DNA of 64,000 nt from an uncultured Opitutia bacterium (GTDB lineage Bacteria; Verrucomicrobiota; Verrucomicrobiia; Opitutales; CAJWYM01). A model generated the notes under the pieces. The model worked only from the letters and a program-made list of their open reading frames with translations, searched no databases and was not told the origin of the DNA. Below, one piece after another: positions 25,967 through 33,521 of the stretch (position 1 is its first letter; each line of letters starts with the position of its first letter). Made by a program: the position numbers and the translations under genes. The stretch is taken from assembly GCA_913049555.1 (NCBI GenBank), contig CAJWYM010000001.1, positions 55,939 through 119,938 on the forward strand, given 5' to 3'.

Positions 25967-26956
25967 ATGAGATTTTATCTTGAATTCCTAGTCAATTGTT
26001 CTATTCCGTTATTGTTTTCTTTTACTGTTGTCTCAGTGTTTGGCGATTCACTTCTATTTAAAAATGGGGATCGGATTTCAGGATCTTTAATCAATGAAAC
26101 TCGGACCGAATATGTTTTTAAGACTGAATATGGAACCCTTCGTGTTCCTATGGATCAAGTTGATCTGGAGAAAGCCCCCAAGATTCAGTCAAAGCCGATT
26201 TTAAACTTAGTAGAGGGGGATAAGACCTCTTCGAAACTGAGCCATCTGGATCGGTTGAAAATCAGAAAAGCAAAAATAAGGCAAATATTTCCAAATTCTT
26301 GGAAGGGAAGAATTTCAAGTAGTGTAGAATTTTTAGAGAGCGAAAACAGTCGTTTCGGATTTCAGCAAAAATTATCTACTTATAAAAAAATAGAAGCTCA
26401 ACGCTACAATTTAAACGCCTACTATGCCTATTCTAAAGTAAGCCAAAAAGATGGGGTCTCAATCAAAACTCGTGATGAACATGGGGCAAACGGGGGACAT
26501 GTTTGGGATTTTGGAGAGGGCTGGTTTTCTAATACAAGAATCAGTTATTTGAGAGATGAGCAAAGAGATATTCAATTTCAAGTTCAACCCACATCCGCAT
26601 TGGGTTATCGGGTTTTTGATGATTCTGATTTAGCCCTATCTTTTAAAATTGGACCCTCTTGGCGATTCATAGATGCCTCTCAATTGGATACAAACCAAGT
26701 AAATTTAATCAATATCGGTCAAAATCTGATTTATAAATTCAATGGACAAGTAAAATTTATCCAAAGCGTAGACTATTTTCGAAGCCCTGAGGATTCATCG
26801 GTCTCCAATACAATTTTTCGAGCTACTTTGGCTTCCAATCTTACGGATTTACTAGATACAAGACTTGGCTATGTCTATGATCACAATAATATTGTAGGTA
26901 GAGCGATGCAAAAAAAACAAGGTCGCCTAACCCTGTCCTTCGGAATTCCATTTTAA
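25967..26956 (+). CDS. DUF481-family outer-membrane beta-barrel protein
   Basis: About 329 residues from ATG 25967; an upstream TTG at 25925 would add 14 residues before the signal peptide and is less likely. After the signal (ends near VSVFG) comes the segment LLFKNGDRISGSLI...EYGTLRVPMDQV, a small beta domain common in DUF481 proteins, then alternating hydrophobic beta strands ending in RLTLSFGIPF with terminal Phe. The family includes YdiY, a salt-induced outer-membrane protein; function is not established. It lies alone between the signalling operon and the ABC transporter. Confidence 0.8.
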   Translation: MRFYLEFLVNCSIPLLFSFTVVSVFGDSLLFKNGDRISGSLINETRTEYVFKTEYGTLRVPMDQVDLEKAPKIQSKPILNLVEGDKTSSKLSHLDRLKIRKAKIRQIFPNSWKGRISSSVEFLESENSRFGFQQKLSTYKKIEAQRYNLNAYYAYSKVSQKDGVSIKTRDEHGANGGHVWDFGEGWFSNTRISYLRDEQRDIQFQVQPTSALGYRVFDDSDLALSFKIGPSWRFIDASQLDTNQVNLINIGQNLIYKFNGQVKFIQSVDYFRSPEDSSVSNTIFRATLASNLTDLLDTRLGYVYDHNNIVGRAMQKKQGRLTLSFGIPF

Positions 26957-27146
26957 TCTTATTTTCTGATCCGTAAAAAGCTTTTTTTAGAGCTTCGTTT
27001 GCAATGGCCTCAAAGTGTAATTGAAAATGGGTTTTATTTTCTAATCCATTTTATTCGAATGCATTGAAAAGGATCTAAATTCTCTCGTTTACCCTTTAAA
27101 TTTCATTCAATAGTTTTTTATGAACAAAAATAGGGAAGTCATTTTA

Positions 27147-27176
27147 TTGACAAAATGTAAGATATGTGTAAGTTAT
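27147..27176 (+). promoter_or_regulatory. Promoter/operator of the ABC transporter operon
   Basis: A consensus -35 TTGACA lies at 27147-27152. It is directly followed by a direct repeat, TGTAAG (27156-27161) and TGTAAG (27167-27172) with 11-base period, extended to TGTAAGTTAT. The same two-part element occurs at 31259-31279. The repeat lies where a regulator would overlap the -35/-10 spacer; the -10 (TTATAA region, 27173-27178) is poor, as expected for a controlled promoter. Confidence 0.5.
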
Positions 27177-27204
27177 AAGATATCGGAATCTTAATCCCCC
27201 AAAT

Positions 27205-28707
27205 ATGACTAGAATCTTTATCATTTGTCTCAGTATTATTTCTGCTGGCACAGCTTATATAACACTCACTCGTTCTGAAGATCTTTCTGGCACTCCGATT
27301 TTAACTTGGGTTACGGATCCAAATCCGGCCCGTTATGAGCAAATTGATTTTTTTCATGATTGGTTGATTGCTCAAGGACATACCGATGAAAATGGGGATC
27401 CTATTGTTCGAATTCAATTAGAAACAGGGGGCGTGGACAACAAAAAGATCATCCATGGGGTTTCTGGAGTGGCTGGAGACATCTTGGATATGTACAATGA
27501 AGTGGATCAATTTAAAAAATTAGGCATCTTAGAAGATCTAACAGACTATGCTGATAGATACGGATTCGGTCCAGATCAAACCTATGATGCCATCAAAAAC
27601 GACATTGTAATTGGAGGCAAACAGTTCGCTTTTCCATGCAACGTCACTTCCCATGCTTGCTGGATTAATATGGATGTGATGCAGGCTGCTGGGATTGATC
27701 AATTGCCAGAGTCTTGGACAGTAGAAGCATTTGAACGGATCGGTAAGAAATTTGTCCAGAATATGAACTCGAGCAATGAGGCACAAAATTATTTCTTTAT
27801 GAACAATCCTGGTGATGATCAATTTGTTGGTTGGATCACGGTATTGATGAGGTCCAAGGGAGGTTCGTTTTACAATGAGACGATGACTGAATGTATTCTC
27901 GATCAGGGACCTTTTGCAGAAATGATTGACTTAAACATCAAATGGATTGAAGAAGATCGAATCTTTCCAAATGCTGCCGAGGCTTCCTCTTTTTCAGCTT
28001 CTGGTGGGTACGGAGGTGCCAAGATGTCTTTGTTTTTGGAAGGTAAATATGGGATGATTAATTTGGGACGCTGGCTCCTTGTTCGCATGAGAGAAATGGA
28101 GAATCCCCCCAAGGTTGCTGTCAGTCGATATCCTTATTTTGATTATGAAAACACAACCATCGGATCGAGGTGCTCTTCAATTTACAAGGGGTCCAAGCAT
28201 AAAGATTTAGCAGCTCTTTTTCTTGCATTTTTAGCCAGTGATAAATACAACAATCAGATCGTTGACTGTGCGGACGCGCTTCCACCCAATCCAAATTTTT
28301 GCTCCAGTCAAAGATTCCTAAGACCCAGCGAGTATCCCAACGAGTGGGGAGCCCACGGTGCTGCATTCAGAAGTGCAGATGAAGTTGCGATTCCAGATGC
28401 CAAGAGTTTATTTATATCGCAACAAATCTTAGGTCGAGAACTTAGAACTGCCTTTGAAAAGGTGCAAAGTAAATTATCAAACTCTGCAATTGCTTCTTTG
28501 CAGGCTGCAGAGGCAGTCAATGAAGAAATCAAACGCAATGTCAGTAACAGTCTCCGCTTGGAGAAAAAATTCAAGAACGCACTTGCTTTGCAAGCTAAAA
28601 TTGACGCATTCAAAAAAGCCGGTAAAAAAATTCCTGTGGATTGGATCTCCAATCCATTTTTAAAGAAATATTACCGTTCTCTGGGAATGTTGGAAGAAAC
28701 AAAATAG
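27205..28707 (+). CDS. ABC transporter sugar-binding protein
   Basis: A 500-residue extracellular solute-binding protein (family 1 type). A hydrophobic N-terminus (about 1-18) acts as signal or anchor; it lacks a lipobox Cys. The mature part has LTWVTDPNPARYEQIDFFHDW, GVAGDILDMYN, and DLTDYADRYGF...FAFPCNVTSHACWINMDVM, the arrangement seen in carbohydrate-binding components. A lysine-rich tail of about 60 residues follows the usual fold. The next two genes encode its permeases; no ATPase gene is adjacent, so a shared MsmK/UgpC-like ATPase elsewhere is probable. Substrate likely an oligosaccharide given neighbouring hydrolases. Confidence 0.88.
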   Translation: MTRIFIICLSIISAGTAYITLTRSEDLSGTPILTWVTDPNPARYEQIDFFHDWLIAQGHTDENGDPIVRIQLETGGVDNKKIIHGVSGVAGDILDMYNEVDQFKKLGILEDLTDYADRYGFGPDQTYDAIKNDIVIGGKQFAFPCNVTSHACWINMDVMQAAGIDQLPESWTVEAFERIGKKFVQNMNSSNEAQNYFFMNNPGDDQFVGWITVLMRSKGGSFYNETMTECILDQGPFAEMIDLNIKWIEEDRIFPNAAEASSFSASGGYGGAKMSLFLEGKYGMINLGRWLLVRMREMENPPKVAVSRYPYFDYENTTIGSRCSSIYKGSKHKDLAALFLAFLASDKYNNQIVDCADALPPNPNFCSSQRFLRPSEYPNEWGAHGAAFRSADEVAIPDAKSLFISQQILGRELRTAFEKVQSKLSNSAIASLQAAEAVNEEIKRNVSNSLRLEKKFKNALALQAKIDAFKKAGKKIPVDWISNPFLKKYYRSLGMLEETK

Positions 28708-28719
28708 TTGAGGCACTCC

Positions 28720-30201
28720 ATGAACAAAAAAAGAAATCGAATCAATACCCTAAAGGGACTTTTGTTTCTTTCACCCAACATCATTGGATTTTCAATTTTC
28801 ACTCTGTTTCCTTTGGGATTCAGTCTAATCATGGCATTCAGTAACTGGAATTTGTCACAACACAATATGTTTACGGATGAGCCTCTTAAATGGGTTTTGT
28901 TACAAAATTTTAAAGATCTTTTAGGATCTGAGGACTTTTGGAGATATTTAGGAAATACGCTCTTTTTTATGATCGGGATTCCAATTAGTATGGCAGGAAG
29001 CTTGGGCGCGGCTCTTCTTTTGAATCAAGATTTAAAGTCGCCCTCAAAGAGAGCGAGGTCTAAAGGGATTCTCTATGTGCTTCCCCTGATTGCCTTTTCT
29101 AGTTTGTTATTCTTGGGTTTCGGAATGTCAATAATGGTTCTTATTGTCACGGGCATTTTTGGAGTTATTTATATAGGAGGAGTTTCTGGAGGTTCCACAG
29201 TCTATCGGACGATCTTTTACACCCCTAATTTTACAGCGGGTGTTGCCACTTTTATTCTTTGGAAAAAAATATACAACCCCCAAACTGGGCCCTTAACTAC
29301 AATCACCCAACCCATCCTCGAAGGTGTGAATGCAGTGGTTTTATTCCTTGGGAAAGACACAATCTATATTTTCATGTATGTAGTTGTGGTCCTGGCAATT
29401 GGAAGCCTTTATTGGGGATTGAATACTTTTTTAAAGTGGAGATCGGAAAAAGATCTTGGATACATTGGCTTAATTATTGGAGTTTCTGCCCTGATTTTGC
29501 CAAGTTTTTTTGTTTTGCATTGGTTTTCTCATCCAATTGCTTCCCAAATCATGCAGATCAGTGTCATTGCTACAATTGTCTATTTTGTTTCTCAATTTAT
29601 AGCAAAATCTTCTGATTGTATTTGCCATCCCGAAAAAGGAATGGGCAATGCGATTATGTTGGGTTTAGGAATCATGGCACTTCAATTTTTATTAATTGGA
29701 TTGAGCAACGTGCTTTATAAATTACCGGAGATGTCACTCGTTGGGATTTCATCTCCAAGTTGGCTTACAGATTATCATTGGGCGAAGCCCTCTTTGATGT
29801 TTATGGGCTTTTGGGCTGCAATTGGGTCCAATTCTATGTTGCTATATTTGGCTGCCTTATCGAATGTTTCTCCGGAACTTTCCGAGGCTGCAGATATTGA
29901 TGGAGCCACTAAATTTCAGAAGTTTTGGAATGTAACTTGGCCTCAATTAGCACCTGTGACTTTTTTCATATTTATCATGGCTGTTATCAACGGAATGCAA
30001 GGAGGCTTTGAAGTAGCCAAGACTATGACAGGAGGTGGGCCCGCAGGCTCTACAACTACCTTGGAATATTTTATTTATGAGGAGGGCTTTGCTTCCGGAA
30101 GATTGGCCTTTGCATCTGCGATTTCTTGGATTCTTTTTGCAATGATTTTCGCCCTAACCTTGTTCAACTGGAGATTTGGCAATCGCTACGTGAACGATTG
30201 A
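28720..30201 (+). CDS. ABC sugar transporter permease, MalF type, with central extension
   Basis: Inner-membrane permease of about 493 residues from ATG 28720, which has GAGG nearby; a TTG at 28708 abuts the previous stop. N-terminal membrane segments (SPNIIGFSIFTLFPLGFSLIMAFSNW) and C-terminal segments with EAA loop (EAADIDGA, then FWNVTWPQL) are standard. MalF-type permeases of this group are about 290-320 residues; here roughly 180 extra residues form additional membrane helices in the middle (around 130-330). It pairs with the next permease. Confidence 0.9.
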   Translation: MNKKRNRINTLKGLLFLSPNIIGFSIFTLFPLGFSLIMAFSNWNLSQHNMFTDEPLKWVLLQNFKDLLGSEDFWRYLGNTLFFMIGIPISMAGSLGAALLLNQDLKSPSKRARSKGILYVLPLIAFSSLLFLGFGMSIMVLIVTGIFGVIYIGGVSGGSTVYRTIFYTPNFTAGVATFILWKKIYNPQTGPLTTITQPILEGVNAVVLFLGKDTIYIFMYVVVVLAIGSLYWGLNTFLKWRSEKDLGYIGLIIGVSALILPSFFVLHWFSHPIASQIMQISVIATIVYFVSQFIAKSSDCICHPEKGMGNAIMLGLGIMALQFLLIGLSNVLYKLPEMSLVGISSPSWLTDYHWAKPSLMFMGFWAAIGSNSMLLYLAALSNVSPELSEAADIDGATKFQKFWNVTWPQLAPVTFFIFIMAVINGMQGGFEVAKTMTGGGPAGSTTTLEYFIYEEGFASGRLAFASAISWILFAMIFALTLFNWRFGNRYVND

Positions 30202-30225
30202 TCTAAAAGGAGAAATTATTAGTGT

Positions 30226-31068
30226 ATGAATGCTGAAAATGTTGAGAAAAAAGTGGGATCTGGTTTTTATTTAAATCATACTTTACTGACCACAATTAGC
30301 TTATTGATGGCTTTGCCATTTTTATGGATGTTATTGACTAGCCTGAAGCCTTTATCAGAGGTTGGAGGTTCCCATTGGTGGCCAAAAGACTTTAAATTAG
30401 AAAATTATAAAGAGGTTTTCTCAATTGAAAATTTACGTTATGGACGTTGGTACTTCAATAGTTTGTTTGTTTCTTTTTGCGTGACCTTTCTACAAGTTTT
30501 GACCAGTGCACTGGCTGCATTCGCTTTTAGTAGACTCGAATGGAAGTGGAGAGATGGACTCTTTTTGCTGTATTTGGGCACTATGATGGTTCCAGGATTG
30601 ATTCTGATGATACCAAACTTTCAGATTATGATCAAACTAGGCCTGATGGATACTTATCTTGGTTTAATTATACCGGCTGCATTCAGTGCATTCGGCACCT
30701 TTTTACTCCGACAATTTATGATGGGAATTCCGAAATCATTGGACGAAGCTGCGGAGATCGATGGGGCCTCTACTTGGCAGGTTTTTTGGCAGGTCATTTT
30801 ACCTTTATCGAGGCCCGGTTTGATTACTTTAACAATTTTTACCTTTATGGGGAATTACAATAGCTTTTTCTGGCCAATCGTAATGTTGAAAAGTGCGGAC
30901 AAGTACACCCTTCCAGTGGGATTGCTTTTTTTTGAGTCTTCTCAGGGTCAGCAAACCAATCTTCTAATGGCAGCGATTACAATGGCTGTTATTCCTATGG
31001 TAATTTTGTTTGTTTTGATGCAAAAGCATCTAGTAAAAGGGATTCAACTTGGAGGAGTGAAAGGATAA
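30226..31068 (+). CDS. ABC sugar transporter permease, MalG type
   Basis: A 280-residue inner-membrane permease with about six hydrophobic helices and the EAA loop DEAAEIDGASTWQVFWQVILP, followed by RPGLITLTIFTF. N-terminal MALPFLWMLLTSLKP and the C-terminal KHLVKGIQLGGVKG are typical of MalG/UgpE/LacG subunits. It has a real Shine-Dalgarno (AAAGGAG, about 14 bases upstream). It completes the transporter with the two upstream genes; the missing ATPase must be supplied elsewhere. Confidence 0.93.
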   Translation: MNAENVEKKVGSGFYLNHTLLTTISLLMALPFLWMLLTSLKPLSEVGGSHWWPKDFKLENYKEVFSIENLRYGRWYFNSLFVSFCVTFLQVLTSALAAFAFSRLEWKWRDGLFLLYLGTMMVPGLILMIPNFQIMIKLGLMDTYLGLIIPAAFSAFGTFLLRQFMMGIPKSLDEAAEIDGASTWQVFWQVILPLSRPGLITLTIFTFMGNYNSFFWPIVMLKSADKYTLPVGLLFFESSQGQQTNLLMAAITMAVIPMVILFVLMQKHLVKGIQLGGVKG

Positions 31069-31258
31069 TTTAAGAGGAGCCTTTTTTTTTGGAAAATTAA
31101 AATAAATCTCTAAATGATCTCACTGGTTGCAACTTCATCTGAGGCTTGGATTTTTGAAGAAATGATTATAAAAGCACAGATTAATAGATTCGACAAAAAA
31201 ATGGTTTATGATGTCCTAATTGCAATCGAAAACTTGAAAAAACAAAAACTCATGATAT

Positions 31259-31279
31259 TGTAAGAAAAATGTAAGTTAT
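31259..31279 (+). promoter_or_regulatory. Second copy of the TGTAAG-N5-TGTAAGTTAT element
   Basis: TGTAAG at 31259-31264 and TGTAAGTTAT at 31270-31279, same 11-base period and same extension as at 27156-27176. It ends 17 bases before the start codon of the hydrolase-like gene at 31297. The two spacers differ (ATATG versus AAAAA), so the conserved part is the repeat itself. Likely binding site of a regulator shared by the transporter and hydrolase operons. Confidence 0.5.
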
Positions 31280-31296
31280 CCATCCAATTTTTAATT

Positions 31297-32778
31297 ATGC
31301 ACTCCTTCTATTTTTTACTCTTTTTTACCTTATTATTTACTGCCGCTTTTTCGAAGGATAAGAATTTTTACTCTGAAAAAAAGAAGATGATTTCCTTCGA
31401 TAAGAATGAATTGCTAAAAATGGAACTTCCCATTTTAGTTGAAAAGTACAAATCATGGGGTCCTCTCGTTCAGCAACAGGCCAAGAGTTTTCTTGAGAAG
31501 AAATACCATGAGCAAATTAGGATCCATCCTTCTCTGGCTAGACAGATTGAAAAGAAGCACAAGGAGCTTGTAGCTATACAATCCAAAAATGAAGAGATCT
31601 TTAGTTTTATGCTTGGAGTCCAACAGCCTCATGCTACCAATCAGAAATGGGAAATTCATAAGGGAGTGCCCTCTCAATTAGCAGCTCATCAAATTTTAAT
31701 GGAAATGGGATCTGATATTATAAAATTGGCTCCAGAAAACAGACACTTGAAAAAGCAGGGCTTTGAAACTGCCAATTTAAATACCCTCACAGATCGTTTG
31801 AAACACCCATTGTATAAGCAAATATTGGATATGCCTTACCGGGTGGCTTTCTTTTGGGCGCATGGTTCTGACATCACTTTTGATAAAAAAATGAGTTTCG
31901 ATCAAAAAAGAAAGCTTTATGATGAATTCTATGAACTCACCCAATATCTTCTAAAAACATACAACAGATCCGGAAAAGTATTTATGGTTGGCAATTGGGA
32001 GGGAGATTGGTTGCTGACGAGTCAGGAAGGAGATTTGAACCAAGACGCAGATTTAGTGCGCATAGAAAACATGATTGACTGGTTCAATATACGCTCGAAA
32101 GCAATCGAACAGGCCAAAATAGAAACCCATTATGAGGATGTTCGCGTTCATTTGTACTGTGAGTTGAATCATGTATCCCTTGTAGCCAATAAAGGATATA
32201 AAAGAATTGTGAATAGCGTCCTCCCATACACTTATGTGGATTACGTATCGATCTCTAGTTATGACATGCAGGGTATTGGAAATTGGAAATCAGATCCTAC
32301 AGAATCCGCTTTGAGGGAATTTGCTTTGCCTATGTTTGACTTTGTAGAGGAACATTTGCCCCCTAGAGACATCCCAGGAAAAAGAGTATTTACAGGAGAG
32401 GTCGGCTTCACAATCCATCACATCAATCACCTATTCGATCTTCATGGTTTGAAGGCTGAGCGAGAACAGGCGAGGCTTTCATTGATCAATGCGAAAGTAA
32501 ATCTGGAGTGGGGAATGCCATTTTGGATTGTTTGGGCGCTGCATAATAACGAATTGCAAAAAAACGGAGAATTTCGAGGTTGGGGAATTTATGATCAAGT
32601 TCATGATCGGAAAAGAGTTTTATTTCAAGAAATGGTTTCTTTTTATAAATGGGCAAAAGATTTTAAAGCCGGATTTGAAAAGAAAAACAAAAAGTCACTC
32701 ACCCCAAATCTTTTTAGAGAACACGCAGTCCAACAACTGGATTTGCAAATCAGTAAATATCAAATTGAAAACAAATAG
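31297..32778 (+). CDS. Secreted glycoside-hydrolase-like TIM-barrel protein (paralogue 1)
   Basis: A 493-residue secreted protein with signal peptide (about 1-19). I cannot place it in a numbered glycoside hydrolase family, but the pattern is that of a (beta/alpha)8 glycosidase: RVAFFWAHG (183-190), VFMVGNWEGDW (228-238), VRVHLYCELNHV with Glu289, VDYVSISSYDMQG, and KRVFTGEVGF with Glu368. Glu289 and Glu368, at the ends of predicted strands, are candidates for acid/base and nucleophile. It is homologous over its length to the C-terminal 400 residues of the protein at 33522. First gene of a three-gene unit next to the ABC transporter. Confidence 0.7.
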   Translation: MHSFYFLLFFTLLFTAAFSKDKNFYSEKKKMISFDKNELLKMELPILVEKYKSWGPLVQQQAKSFLEKKYHEQIRIHPSLARQIEKKHKELVAIQSKNEEIFSFMLGVQQPHATNQKWEIHKGVPSQLAAHQILMEMGSDIIKLAPENRHLKKQGFETANLNTLTDRLKHPLYKQILDMPYRVAFFWAHGSDITFDKKMSFDQKRKLYDEFYELTQYLLKTYNRSGKVFMVGNWEGDWLLTSQEGDLNQDADLVRIENMIDWFNIRSKAIEQAKIETHYEDVRVHLYCELNHVSLVANKGYKRIVNSVLPYTYVDYVSISSYDMQGIGNWKSDPTESALREFALPMFDFVEEHLPPRDIPGKRVFTGEVGFTIHHINHLFDLHGLKAEREQARLSLINAKVNLEWGMPFWIVWALHNNELQKNGEFRGWGIYDQVHDRKRVLFQEMVSFYKWAKDFKAGFEKKNKKSLTPNLFREHAVQQLDLQISKYQIENK

Positions 32779-32789
32779 AGTCGATTCCA

Positions 32790-33518
32790 ATGAAAACCTT
32801 TTTATACTGCATCGCTTGCTTCATTTTCTCTTTTTATTCCAGTCTAAACGCTGAATCCCAAAATCCTGATCGCTATGTGTTCGGATCAAAAGTATTTTCG
32901 TACATTGTCTCTTCTGAACAACAAATTGAAGATCCATTTAAAGTAAGGATCGACTATAATATCCCTCCCAACCAGAAAGTTCAAAAGATTACGGTAGTGA
33001 TCAAAAAAGCGGGTTCCATTTTGGGCAAAGTTTCATTTTCTGCTCAAGGATTTGGATCCAAGGATATCACGTTTGATAAGATCCAGGGAATGGATGATTT
33101 CAATTTGGGGGGTTATGTTGGAAAAGATTTTCAAAGCAGAAGTTATTATTTCAATCCATTCCCTTTTAACTTTGCACTGTTGAAAAGAAAACCTAAAGAG
33201 AATCCGAAAAATGAATTTGGTGGATTTTACAGTATCAAGCTTTCTCAACCACTTTCTTTTGAGAAAATGGATTTAATTGAGGTTCAAAATGAAAAATTAG
33301 AGAATGCGATTCCCTTGAGAATTTTTGTAAAAAATAGTTTAGGTTCTATGTTTGCCTCTTCAATAGCGACAATAAAAGAGGAGGGAAGATTGTTTTTTTA
33401 TATGAAAATGCCTAAAAAATCTTCTCAATCTTACCATCTTGTCTCTTATTTAGGCACAGATTTCTCTACCAAAATGGATGGGGTGGCACCGATTGATTTG
33501 GAGTTGGTTGATATGTAA
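32790..33518 (+). CDS. Uncharacterised secreted protein between the two hydrolase-like genes
   Basis: A 242-residue protein with a clear signal peptide (about 1-21, ending SSLNA). No family recognised. The mature part looks all-beta, with alternating hydrophobic segments (KVQKITVVIKKAGSILGKVS, FYSIKLSQPLSFEKMDLIEV), compatible with a carbohydrate-binding or accessory beta-sandwich fold; this is speculation. It starts 11 bases after the first paralogue and ends 3 bases before the second, so all three are probably co-translated and may act on the same substrate. Confidence 0.7.
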   Translation: MKTFLYCIACFIFSFYSSLNAESQNPDRYVFGSKVFSYIVSSEQQIEDPFKVRIDYNIPPNQKVQKITVVIKKAGSILGKVSFSAQGFGSKDITFDKIQGMDDFNLGGYVGKDFQSRSYYFNPFPFNFALLKRKPKENPKNEFGGFYSIKLSQPLSFEKMDLIEVQNEKLENAIPLRIFVKNSLGSMFASSIATIKEEGRLFFYMKMPKKSSQSYHLVSYLGTDFSTKMDGVAPIDLELVDM

Positions 33519-33521
33519 AAC

